The notes beneath the pieces were generated by a model that saw only the letters and a list, made by a program, of their open reading frames with translations, did not search any database and was not told where the DNA came from. Positions 27,652 through 36,000 of a DNA stretch of 64,000 nt are shown piece after piece. Position numbers and translations under genes: made by a program. This DNA comes from RFSX01 sp965230215. Its GTDB lineage: Bacteria; Bacteroidota; Bacteroidia; Chitinophagales; Saprospiraceae. Numbering within the stretch: position 1 is the stretch's first letter; each line of letters opens with the position of its first letter. Where the stretch lies: contig CBDDKN010000001.1 in the NCBI GenBank assembly GCA_965230215.1, positions 2,294,001 to 2,358,000 of the forward strand, read 5' to 3'.

Positions 27652-28062
27652 TTATGACACACAACAGGAATCGCCGTTGCACCTGCAAAATTTGAGATTG
27701 TAAAGATGCAATGATATCAATCCAAAAGCCAATGAATATTTCCACCAGGTACTCAGTTCAATGAAATGAAACTTCTCATTGAAAACCGCCAAAGACAATA
27801 AAGCCCATGCTGTATATAAAGCAAATTTCATCCAGGGCTTGCTGGAGTTCATGCCTGATTGACGGACAGCAAAATATGTGATACCAACAAATACAAAATC
27901 GATTGCACTCCACCAGGCAGGACTTGTATCATGACAAGATCTAACAACTGTGGCGCTCTGAGCAATAAAAAGAAATGGTGTAGCCATGCAATGTACCAGA
28001 CAAAGACCACTGGCCAGCGCTCCAAGAATATCAGATTTTATGGCGTAATTATTAAGTATCAT
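27652..28062 (-). CDS. MerC-domain membrane protein at head of metal operon
   Basis: The ATG at 28062 is used; the longer frame to 28095 would start with TTG inside a palindromic operator. The 136-residue protein has about four membrane segments, CLVHC in the first (the Cys pair of MerC domains, GLCLVHCMATPF) and a Cys-rich tail (CRCNGDSCC). MerC-domain proteins of Bacteroidota are usually found in zinc- or metal-responsive operons rather than mercury resistance. It begins the operon that continues into the COG0523 GTPase and ABC genes. Confidence 0.8.
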   Translation of the reverse strand: MILNNYAIKSDILGALASGLCLVHCMATPFLFIAQSATVVRSCHDTSPAWWSAIDFVFVGITYFAVRQSGMNSSKPWMKFALYTAWALLSLAVFNEKFHFIELSTWWKYSLAFGLISLHLYNLKFCRCNGDSCCVS

Positions 28063-28079
28063 CAATCGATTTGCTTTAA

Positions 28080-28094
28080 TGCAACGCGGTTGCA
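28080..28094. promoter_or_regulatory. Palindromic operator 1, TGCAAC-GCG-GTTGCA
   Basis: Perfect 6-base inverted repeat with a 3-base centre, 17 bases before the MerC-domain start codon. Spacing and symmetry are those of a Fur-family (Zur/Fur) or similar dimeric repressor site. A second copy with the same half-site lies 39 bases away centre-to-centre. Confidence 0.7.
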
Positions 28095-28118
28095 AATATA
28101 ATTACTTTAACTGTATTG

Positions 28119-28135
28119 ATGCAACAATGTTGCAT
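28119..28135. promoter_or_regulatory. Palindromic operator 2, ATGCAAC-AAT-GTTGCAT
   Basis: Perfect 7-base inverted repeat with a 3-base centre that keeps the half-site of operator 1 (TGCAAC/GTTGCA) and changes only the centre. It lies just upstream of the SLC12-type gene (start taken at 28145). Two matching sites in one divergent promoter imply that both transcription units are controlled by one repressor, probably metal-responsive given the minus-strand operon. Confidence 0.72.
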
Positions 28136-28144
28136 TATTTGAGA

Positions 28145-30487
28145 ATGTGCTTGTGGATTGATGAAATAATTGCTCATTTTCTGAGAATTAAGGAATATCT
28201 TAAGAGTGAAAAGCCAACATTTCAAGTGAAGGATAAGGAGAACAATATCAATGAAGTAAACGAAGGAGCAGGTAATACGATCAAATACTTCGGAACCTTC
28301 CAGGGCGTATTTACACCTACTGTACTTACGATACTGGGTGTTATCATGTATCTACGTCACCCGTGGGTAGTTGGTAATGCCGGTGTTGCTGGTGCGTTAC
28401 TTATTGTTGGACTTTCTGTAGCCATAACCCTCTTCACCACCCTTTCAATGTCCTCAATGACAACCAATATAAGGATAGAGTCTGGTGGTGCCTTTTCTAT
28501 TATCTCTCAGTCTTTGGGTTTGGAAATAGGAGGTAGTATTGGCATCCCACTATATTTTTCTCAAGCCTGTGTGGTTGCCATGTACATATTCGGATTCAGA
28601 GAAGGTTGGTTGTGGATATTTCCAGATCACAGCCCCATATTGATTGACCTGGCGACCTTTGTCATTATTGCCGCTATTGCAGGCCTAAGTGCAGATCTTG
28701 CTTTCAAAATCCAGTATTTAATTATGGTCGTCATTGTACTCTCCATAATATCTATAGTTGGTGGTGTCATCAATTCACCGGTCGATTTCAATGAGTTTAC
28801 ATGGTTCGGCAGCTATGCAGGAGAGCCTGTTTTTGATTCTCAATCCGGCAGCTTAACTGGTTTCAAGAAAGCCAATTTCTGGATAGTGTTCGCTGTATTT
28901 TTTCCTGCCGTTACCGGTATCATGGCTGGTGTAAACATGTCAGGTGAATTAAAAAATCCACGAATCAATATTCCAAAGGGTACTCTGATAGCAGTTATAC
29001 TTACTGGCGTAATCTATGTGGGTCTTATCTTCATCGCAGCCATTCTGGCTACTCCTGAAGAACTTGTGAGTTCCTATACCATATTCATAGACCGCGCATT
29101 ATGGAAACCCATTGTCATCGCAGGTCTTCTTGGAGCTACCTTTTCTTCTGCCTTAAGTTCTATGGTTGGTGCACCAAGAATATTATTGGCGCTTGGTCAG
29201 AAAAACATCTTGCCCCTCAGTGGCTACTTTTCCAAAATTGGCAGAAATGGCGAGCCCAGAAACGCCATTTACTTTTCTATGTTGGTGGTGATCATATCAC
29301 TGCTGATGAGAGATCTCAATGCCATTGCACCATGGATAACAATGTTTTTCCTAATCACCTATGCCATGATCAATGTGGTGGTGCTTATAGAACAAAGTCT
29401 TGGACTCCCTAGCTTTAGACCCACACTCAAAATTCCAATACTTGTTCCTCTGCTTGGAACGATAGGATGTTTCTTTGTGATGTTCATCATAAATTCCACA
29501 GTTTCATTGATTGCCCTTGCTATAGTGATCACCTTCTATGCTGTACTTCTCAAGAAGGTACTGATCAAAACCAAGGGTGATGTAAGAAGTGGATTGTTTT
29601 CTGCCATTGCAGATTGGGCTACCAAAATCTCAAATGAATTGTCCCCTGAAAAAGAAGCGCGGGCATGGCAACCGGAACTGCTGGTTCCAATTGAATCCCC
29701 CAAAGAAATCAAAGGAGCTTACAGATTGATTTATGCACTAACCTATCCGAGAGGGTCTATTAAAGTCCTGGGAATGTTACTAGGCGGTGAAGAGGAACGG
29801 TTGCGTAGCTATTTGCCAGAACTGACCAAATCATTCCATGATGAAAAAATATCGTCAAGCTATACGCTCGTAGATGGTGAAGATTTTGGCAAGACAGTAA
29901 GTATCAGTATGCAGGCATTGGAAACAGCATTTTTCAAGCCGAATACCATCTTCCTCAAGTTAGATGATAAAAAACACATGCTTCAGGAAAAATACATGCC
30001 GATCATCAGGGAAACAATCAAACGCAATTGGGGACTTGTGATGTTTGCCGCTTTTGAAAGCGTTGGCTTGGGTATAGAAAAAACGATAAACGTGTGGTTG
30101 GATGTGATGCCATCGGATTGGGAAGAAAAACTGGATCTGGGTAACAACGACCTGGCAATCCTTACGGCATTGATAATCAGTAAAAACTGGAACGCCAGAC
30201 TGAATATAATTAAAACAGTTCGTCCAGAAAGTATCATGGAAACAGATGAAATTGAAAAAGAATTGCGTAATCTGAAAGTGCTGACCAGGATGCCAAAAAA
30301 TACACAGATCCATATAGTTCCACGTACTCCTGAGATGTGGTTCAAAGCCCCATCAGCTGACCTGAATATTCTGGAATTACCCAACAAGGAAGATCTGGAC
30401 CTAGTGAGATTACAAGAGATACCAAACAAACTACGAACGGCTTGTCTTTTTACACTGGATTCGAATATTGAGAATGCGCTGGTGTAG
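28145..30487 (+). CDS. SLC12-type cation-chloride cotransporter family permease
   Basis: 780 residues from ATG 28145. An upstream ATG at 28079 would lie within operator 1 and the ATG at 28127 within operator 2, so I prefer the first ATG after them. About twelve membrane segments in an APC-superfamily fold (about 50-480) with the family opening GTFQGVFTPTVLTILGVIMYLR and FFPAVTGIMAGVNMSGELKNP, then a cytosolic C-terminal domain (about 485-780). This matches bacterial SLC12-like transporters (Na/K/Cl cotransporter relatives); ions are not established for bacterial members. It is divergent from, and shares two palindromes with, the metal operon. Confidence 0.82.
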   Translation: MCLWIDEIIAHFLRIKEYLKSEKPTFQVKDKENNINEVNEGAGNTIKYFGTFQGVFTPTVLTILGVIMYLRHPWVVGNAGVAGALLIVGLSVAITLFTTLSMSSMTTNIRIESGGAFSIISQSLGLEIGGSIGIPLYFSQACVVAMYIFGFREGWLWIFPDHSPILIDLATFVIIAAIAGLSADLAFKIQYLIMVVIVLSIISIVGGVINSPVDFNEFTWFGSYAGEPVFDSQSGSLTGFKKANFWIVFAVFFPAVTGIMAGVNMSGELKNPRINIPKGTLIAVILTGVIYVGLIFIAAILATPEELVSSYTIFIDRALWKPIVIAGLLGATFSSALSSMVGAPRILLALGQKNILPLSGYFSKIGRNGEPRNAIYFSMLVVIISLLMRDLNAIAPWITMFFLITYAMINVVVLIEQSLGLPSFRPTLKIPILVPLLGTIGCFFVMFIINSTVSLIALAIVITFYAVLLKKVLIKTKGDVRSGLFSAIADWATKISNELSPEKEARAWQPELLVPIESPKEIKGAYRLIYALTYPRGSIKVLGMLLGGEEERLRSYLPELTKSFHDEKISSSYTLVDGEDFGKTVSISMQALETAFFKPNTIFLKLDDKKHMLQEKYMPIIRETIKRNWGLVMFAAFESVGLGIEKTINVWLDVMPSDWEEKLDLGNNDLAILTALIISKNWNARLNIIKTVRPESIMETDEIEKELRNLKVLTRMPKNTQIHIVPRTPEMWFKAPSADLNILELPNKEDLDLVRLQEIPNKLRTACLFTLDSNIENALV

Positions 30488-30567
30488 AATAAGCAAACAC
30501 AGATCTTGAGTTCATAATCAACTCTTCCATAAAAAAGAGCCTATAATTCATCATTATACTGAACAAT

Positions 30568-30670
30568 GAACCTTAGACTCTTTCAATTGATCAGATTCCT
30601 GATTTAGGATTCAATATCTATTCCGTCTGTTTTAAAGGAGAATGATGCTCATGTACAATCTTCCAACCAT
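30568..30670. repeat. 103-base direct repeat, copy A (3' end of NTF2-like gene)
   Basis: About 90% identical to 31215-31316. In the minus-strand reading frame it encodes the same tail as copy B (GWKIVHEHHSPLKQTE, stop), so it is a detached duplicate of the end of the NTF2-like gene. It sits at the far side of the damaged NFFG-repeat gene. Confidence 0.85.
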
Positions 30671-31136
30671 GAAAATTCCAGCCTGATCACCAAAAAAACT
30701 ATTAGTACTTCCAGTAGTATTTGACTCGCCGGCATCAGCACCAAAAAAGCAATTGGATGATCCAGTAGTATTTAGATCACCAAAAAAAGCATTTAAGGTT
30801 CCCCCGTCATTATTCTTACCAGTTTCAAATCCAAAGAAACAATTGTATGAACCAGAAGAATTCAAACTACCAGCAGCTACTCCGAAAATACAATTGTTTG
30901 ATCCAGACACATTAAATCGTCCGGCTGATTTACCAAAAAATGTATTATTATTTCCATTTTCCATTTGTTGTCCTGCAAGTTTACCAAAAAAACTATTACT
31001 ATCTCCAGTAAATATCCCTCCCCGCTTCATCTCCAAAAAAAGTGTTTTGCCCCGAACAACCCTGATCACATGATTGTCCCAAACCTACCACAATTGATAA
31101 ACAAATAAAACTTACGCTTAGGTAGTATCTGTACAT
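30632..31136 (-). pseudogene. Broken and truncated NFFG-repeat (head-fibre-like) exported protein
   Basis: ATG at 31136 starts a signal peptide (MYRYYLSVSFICLSIVVGLG) followed by the first repeat (GQNTFFGDEAG); the frame then stops at TAG after DIYWR. Removing one G from the GGGG run at 31020-31023 joins it to the next frame, which carries seven more units of about 20 residues with core N-x-F-F-G-x-x-A-G (for example SNSFFGKLAG, NNTFFGKSAG, SNCFFGADAG). The frame then runs out of phase into repeat copy A and stops at 30632, so the natural C-terminus is missing. Such repeats occur in YadA-like and tail-fibre-like adhesin heads of Bacteroidota. Frameshift plus lost C-terminus mark it as a remnant. 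Confidence 0.75.
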
Positions 31137-31214
31137 AATTCTCGACTTATTGTATGATTGATATTCAATAAAAGGGATGATAAAAAACTAAGGTTCTATT
31201 GATTGAATCCAAAC

Positions 31215-31316
31215 GAACCTTAGACTATTCAATTAATCAGATTCCTGTTTTAGGACTCGATATTTATTCCGTCTGTTTTAAAGGAGAATGATGCTCATGT
31301 ACAATCTTCCAGCCAT
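31215..31316. repeat. 102-base direct repeat, copy B (in situ 3' end of NTF2-like gene)
   Basis: Partner of 30568-30670; contains the real C-terminal codons and stop (31264-31266) of the NTF2-like gene plus about 50 bases downstream. The two copies flank 544 bases that hold the broken repeat gene. Confidence 0.85.
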
Positions 31317-31748
31317 CCCCTGTCTTGACAAATAACAATGTAATCTGATCATTAACAACCTTAAGCTCCTTCCAAACTTCAAATGAAAATCTGAGTGGAA
31401 TGTTACATTGGCCACATCACCATAGACCGCAATCTGAAGATCATTTGCATCAAACTTTACCACTTCTGTTACAGCCCCAAACACCGCTCTCTCATGTGCT
31501 TCATTGGCTGCATCACCGTTTCTAGGTTGACCATGTTTGAACTCTGTAAATTTTGGGCCGTAGGCATGGAAGGAAATCAATTTATCCATATCACCATCAA
31601 TTATACTCTGTGCTATAGCACCAAAAGTCTCCATAATCTCTTGTTGTGCTTCAGGAAATTCTTCAGTGATCAAGTCAGTCTGTGCATAGCTAATAGAAAA
31701 GAAAAGGGATAAAAAAATCGTACTTGCTAATCTTAATTTCGTTTTCAT
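31264..31748 (-). pseudogene. NTF2-like (DUF4440-type) exported protein with frameshift near 31388
   Basis: ATG at 31748 gives a signal peptide (MKTKLRLASTIFLSLFFSIS, cut near YAQ) and an NTF2-like domain (EAQQEIMETFGAIAQSIIDGDMDKLISFHAYG). At the A4 run 31386-31389 (T4 in the gene) the frame slips: as given it continues as a nonsense tail to 31278, but adding one T yields FHSDFSFEVWKELKVVNDQITLLFVKTG and then DGWKIVHEHHSP, the standard end of the family, with stop at 31264-31266. Full length would be about 161 residues. Function of the family is mixed (ligand binding or isomerase); the protein is probably periplasmic. Confidence 0.75.
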
Positions 31749-31850
31749 AGTGTTTATCTGTTTTGTAGAATCAAGTTCCACAAATGCCTATGAACACGAC
31801 TTTCAAAATCGTTCAAAAAATATTCTAAAAAGTCCAAACCAGAATAATAC

Positions 31851-33047
31851 TTAGATTGTCCTATGCTCCGATCTAAACTGCAAGGGAGGAAGATTGTACT
31901 TTTCTTTAAAAGATTTGATAAAGTGAGACGAATTAATAAATCCACTCTCATAGCAGATTTGATTAATGTTGAGATTTGTTTTTATAAGCAAATTCTTAGC
32001 ATGAGCAAGTCGCATCGATTTAATCCACCTCGATGGCGTCGTATTAAAAACTTGTTTGAAATCTCTCTTAAATGATGAAAGGCTTCGACCACATAATTGC
32101 GCAAATTCTTCAACCTTCAAATTGTAGAGGAAGTTTTCAGACATGATGGCCTCCAAATCAAAGCCCTTGTTTTCAGTCTTGGCTTCATCATTCTTAAATT
32201 CAGATCTCGTAGGTCTTATGCCAGTAACAAACTCTTCGAACTCTGCCAATATGGGATATGTATCACCTGTCCAGAACAGGTGATCTTTTCCACCAAATTC
32301 AACAAGCTTGGAGTTTGGTATGCGCTCAGCAAGATATCTTCCCTCTTCAACAAGTATTTCGATATCGCCTTCTCGAAACAACAACAGTGTTGGCACTTTG
32401 ATTGACCCCAGGATATCTGTTACGTCAATATAGGTACATTGCTTATGCAATATCAGTGCTGCCTTCGGGCTTGCACCTGACCGCAAATAACTGGCCAACC
32501 ATTCCATGAAGCCATCATCATGAGCCAGGGAAGGGACCAGAGATCTCAGTTCTTCTAAATCACCGTGTGCCCAATTTTCTTCTATGAGCGTATTTGAGAC
32601 TTCGCGCTCTTCATCAGTAGGTGCCCATGGATAATCTTCAGAATATCTGCGCTTGGCAAATATTCCAAATCCAATTACACCTAGCGTACGCTCTGGATAA
32701 TTCAAAGAGAATAACAGGCTTACCGATCCTCCCTCTGAGTGACTGAATAGAAATGCTTTTTGCGAATTGGCTGCATCCATTACAGAAAGGATGTCCTCCA
32801 TCCTTTCGCCCATGGTGGAATATTCATCTGTTCGATCAGAAAGACCTGTACCTCTTTTATCAAACAAGATCAGTCTGGCGAAAAGTGATATTCGCGTAAG
32901 GAAAGCGGCAAGCCTCGGTTCAACCCACATCATATCTATATTGGAGACCCAACCAGGAATATAAATAACATCTACAGGACCATTTCCAATAACCTGATAA
33001 GCTATATTGAATTCGCCACTCTTGGTATAGTTGGTTTTTGGCTTCAT
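31851..33047 (-). CDS. Alpha/beta-hydrolase fused to an AraC-family DNA-binding domain
   Basis: 398 residues with no signal peptide. Residues 1 to about 275 form an alpha/beta hydrolase: oxyanion region PGWVSNIDMMW, nucleophile Ser104 in FSHSEGGS, acid in FREGDIE and His256 in GGKDHLFW, so the catalytic triad looks intact. Residues about 300-398 are an AraC HTH domain (VEEFAQLCGRSLSSFKRDF, INQICYESGFINSSHFIKSF, PPLQFR). Similar hydrolase domains are fused to cyclases and LuxR regulators, where they are thought to sense or hydrolyse a small ester or lactone. The target is unknown; the neighbouring N-acetylhexosamine genes or the NTF2-like gene are candidates. Confidence 0.85.
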   Translation of the reverse strand: MKPKTNYTKSGEFNIAYQVIGNGPVDVIYIPGWVSNIDMMWVEPRLAAFLTRISLFARLILFDKRGTGLSDRTDEYSTMGERMEDILSVMDAANSQKAFLFSHSEGGSVSLLFSLNYPERTLGVIGFGIFAKRRYSEDYPWAPTDEEREVSNTLIEENWAHGDLEELRSLVPSLAHDDGFMEWLASYLRSGASPKAALILHKQCTYIDVTDILGSIKVPTLLLFREGDIEILVEEGRYLAERIPNSKLVEFGGKDHLFWTGDTYPILAEFEEFVTGIRPTRSEFKNDEAKTENKGFDLEAIMSENFLYNLKVEEFAQLCGRSLSSFKRDFKQVFNTTPSRWIKSMRLAHAKNLLIKTNLNINQICYESGFINSSHFIKSFKEKYNLPPLQFRSEHRTI

Positions 33048-33103
33048 ACTTTCTAAAGTTAATCGAAAATAATTCAGTTACCAATGGAAGCCAATCTTAA
33101 ATA

Positions 33104-34216
33104 TCAAATCTTGATCACTATCTTCTTCCTATATAATGGCCATACGATAAGCCAAATGAGCATTGTATAGTCCAAAGCAAATAAGAACGAACCCAGATGA
33201 TTTCCAAAAAGACTTTGAAATATATTTTCATAAATCCAGCTTGAAGCACTGGTTCCGTTAAATGAGATGGTATAAATCAGAAGATTAATAATAATCCCTG
33301 AAAGCGCATAAGAGAAGAGAGGATTCAACCCAAAGACCTTGAAGATGTAAGACCACTTCTCTATCTTCAATAGATCAATAATTAAAATTAATGCTGCTAA
33401 TACAAGTGAAGCAATACCGCAAGTATAGACAACATAACTGCTTGTCCACAGTGGCTTGTTAATAGGCAAGAAGCTATTCCAGATCAAACCCAAAATAATC
33501 AAGCCAGCACCGCTGATTATTAGGTGTTGCATAAGCTGCTTCTTACTATTGGCATTTATAATCATTGAACCCACCAGGTAACCAATAAGCACATGAGCAA
33601 TTCCCGAGATCGTCCCCAATAAACCTTCTGGATCAAAGGGTATTCCAAAACCATTGTATACATGCGTTTCTCCAAACAACATTACATCAAACTTGCCTGC
33701 TATATTTGACTCCAGCGAATAGGGATCCGTCCCTCCGAAATAATAGAGCACAAACCAATAAGATAGTAGAAGGGCAATAGCTGCAAATGCAATTCCTTTT
33801 ATAGCTCTTACAAACAGTATCAACAAGGCAGCCCCTGCAAACGAAAGTGCAATTCTTTGAAGGACACCCATGATTCGGAGGTCAGAGATATTTAAATGAT
33901 GAAAAGGAAACCAATTAAGAAACAGCCCCACCAAAAAGATTAAAGCTGCTCTCCGGAAAGTCTTTCTCAACAACCTTGATTTGAGTCCAGGCTCATCAGC
34001 ATGCTTTTCAAATATCTTATTGTAAGAAATGTAAAGCGTAATGCCTACTATGAATAAAAAGAAAGGAAATACCAGATCGGTCAGCGTGCACCCATGCCAT
34101 TTGGCATGCAATAAAGGAGGATAAACATAAGACCAGGATCCAGGTGTGTTGACAATAATCATCAGAAAAATTGTCATGCCCCGAAACACATCAATAGATA
34201 TAATCCTGTCCTTCAC
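33104..34216 (-). CDS. NagX/HGSNAT-like membrane acetyltransferase family protein (DUF5009)
   Basis: 370 residues, GTG start overlapping the SSS symporter stop by one base. About ten membrane segments; the N-terminus has the family signature SIDVFRGMTIFLMIIVN and HGCTLTDLVFPFFLFIVG with the conserved His and Asp of heparan-alpha-glucosaminide N-acetyltransferase relatives. In bacteria these proteins (NagX) co-occur with GlcNAc or chitooligosaccharide genes, as here with GH20 and a symporter, and are proposed to transport or acetylate amino sugars. The exact activity is not established. Confidence 0.85.
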   Translation of the reverse strand: MKDRIISIDVFRGMTIFLMIIVNTPGSWSYVYPPLLHAKWHGCTLTDLVFPFFLFIVGITLYISYNKIFEKHADEPGLKSRLLRKTFRRAALIFLVGLFLNWFPFHHLNISDLRIMGVLQRIALSFAGAALLILFVRAIKGIAFAAIALLLSYWFVLYYFGGTDPYSLESNIAGKFDVMLFGETHVYNGFGIPFDPEGLLGTISGIAHVLIGYLVGSMIINANSKKQLMQHLIISGAGLIILGLIWNSFLPINKPLWTSSYVVYTCGIASLVLAALILIIDLLKIEKWSYIFKVFGLNPLFSYALSGIIINLLIYTISFNGTSASSWIYENIFQSLFGNHLGSFLFALDYTMLIWLIVWPLYRKKIVIKI

Positions 34217-35976
34217 TACTTCCAGATTCTAAAGATTGAGAAAGCTGATATTATACTTACCATAAAGAATATAACACCTGTTGTAAATTGCTGGTACAGA
34301 ATATAACCTGTTCCAAATAGTGCGCAATATACCATCAGGCAACCAAGAAACATCAGAAGTATTTCCTGAGAAAGACGCAATTGACCAGCACCATCAGAAA
34401 TGCTTCTTAACTCCGGATTATCATTAATGATTTTCTTCCATCCAAGAGAATGAGGTTTGATTAATTTGTAGAAGCCTACCAAGGTATCATTATCAGTGCC
34501 CCGTGTAAGGAAAGTCACACCAATCCAAAAAACACTTGTAATGATTACACCGATAACCATGCGCTCATAAGGCTCCAGGGATCCTGAATAAATCAACTCA
34601 AAGTATATGGCGATGATAAAAGATACGACCATAGCGGTAATCTCGCTGTAGGCATTAATTCTCCACCAAAACCACCGTAAAAGAAAGAGCAATCCTGTGC
34701 CAGCTCCTATTTGAAGGAGGATATTAAATGCCTGCAAAGCATTGGTTAGAAACAATGCAAAAACAGCAGAAATGATCATTAATAGTATGGTGGATATCCG
34801 TCCCACCATGACTTGTTTTTTCTCAGATGCCTCTGTATCTATAAACCTGATATAAAAGTCATTGACTATATAGGAACTTCCCCAATTAAGGTGTGTGCTT
34901 ATCGTAGACATTAAGGCTGCAATCAAAGAGGCAATCACCAATCCCAGTAGTCCGTTTGGAAGAAGGCTTAACATAGCCGGAAAAGCAAGGTCGTTGGCCA
35001 GGATAGTATCACTGACATTTGGAAAGCTCTCTTTGATAGAATCCAGATCCGGAAATATAATAAGTGAAGCAAGTGCAATTAAAATCCAGGGCCATGGCCT
35101 CAAGGCGTAGTGTGCAAAATTAAAAAACAATGTAGCCTTGGTAGCATCTTTCTCATTCTTGGCAGAAAGCATGCGCTGAGCCACATATCCTCCCCCACCG
35201 GGCTCCGCGCCAGGATACCATGCACTCCACCATTGAACAGCAATAGGAATGAAAAATAATGGTATCGCTACATTGGGATTTGTGAGATCAGGAATAATTG
35301 AGGTTTTTGTTCTGACTTCAGGATGTGATATCAAATTGTTCAATCCACCAATCTCAGGAAGATCAAGAATAAATATGGCTGCGGCAATCATACCGATCAT
35401 GCTTAATGCAAACTGAAAAAAATCGGTAAGTATGACGCCTTTCAATCCACCAAGTGAAGAATAAAACACGGTGACAAGTGATACCAGCAATACCGTTTGA
35501 AATGGACTATAATCCAGCATCACCCCCGCAATCTTTATGCCCGCAAGCAATACGGATGCCATTATCATTACATTGAAGAATACACCCAGGTAAATTGATC
35601 TGAATCCCCGTAGAAATGTGGCTTCTTTTCCACTGTAACGAAGCTCATAGAACTCAAGATCAGTAACAATTCCAGACCTCCTCCACAACTTTGAATATAT
35701 AAAGACTGTGGCCATACCGGTAAGAAGGAAGGCCCACCAAACCCAATTACCTGCAACACCATCATTGCGTATGATATCCGTTACCAGGTTAGGGGTATCC
35801 GCACTGAAGGTAGTGGCCACCATAGATACGCCCAGCAACCACCATGGCATATTTCGACCTGAGAGGAAATAATCTTTAACACTCCTTCCCGATTGCTTGG
35901 AAGACCATAATCCTATAAGCATGGTAAATCCAAAGAAGAGAGAGATAATTATCCAATCCAAATTCGCTAAGTTCAC
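34216..35976 (-). CDS. Sodium:solute symporter (SSS family), probably for an amino sugar
   Basis: 586 residues, GTG start, with about 14 membrane segments. SSS features include FGFTMLIGLWSSKQSGRSVKDYFLSGRNMPWWLLGVSM at the N-terminus (described here only by its parts: GRSVKDYFLSGRN and GVSMVATTFSADTP) and GGLKGVILTDFFQF in the middle. The substrate is unproven; it lies between GH20 beta-hexosaminidase (24-base gap) and NagX-like genes, so uptake of N-acetylhexosamine is likely. Confidence 0.88.
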   Translation of the reverse strand: MNLANLDWIIISLFFGFTMLIGLWSSKQSGRSVKDYFLSGRNMPWWLLGVSMVATTFSADTPNLVTDIIRNDGVAGNWVWWAFLLTGMATVFIYSKLWRRSGIVTDLEFYELRYSGKEATFLRGFRSIYLGVFFNVMIMASVLLAGIKIAGVMLDYSPFQTVLLVSLVTVFYSSLGGLKGVILTDFFQFALSMIGMIAAAIFILDLPEIGGLNNLISHPEVRTKTSIIPDLTNPNVAIPLFFIPIAVQWWSAWYPGAEPGGGGYVAQRMLSAKNEKDATKATLFFNFAHYALRPWPWILIALASLIIFPDLDSIKESFPNVSDTILANDLAFPAMLSLLPNGLLGLVIASLIAALMSTISTHLNWGSSYIVNDFYIRFIDTEASEKKQVMVGRISTILLMIISAVFALFLTNALQAFNILLQIGAGTGLLFLLRWFWWRINAYSEITAMVVSFIIAIYFELIYSGSLEPYERMVIGVIITSVFWIGVTFLTRGTDNDTLVGFYKLIKPHSLGWKKIINDNPELRSISDGAGQLRLSQEILLMFLGCLMVYCALFGTGYILYQQFTTGVIFFMVSIISAFSIFRIWK

Positions 35977-36000
35977 TAGAACACTTTTTGATTAAGTAAT

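Noticed and set aside
28079..28144. Longer N-terminus of the SLC12-type protein
   Set aside because: The extra 22 codons run through both palindromic operators and give a Cys/Tyr-rich sequence unlike the family, so the later ATG is preferred.
30632..31069. Intact 145-residue NFFG-repeat protein
   Set aside because: It starts without a signal peptide, while the preceding frame contains a signal peptide and the first repeat; its C-terminus is out-of-frame NTF2 sequence. It is a fragment.
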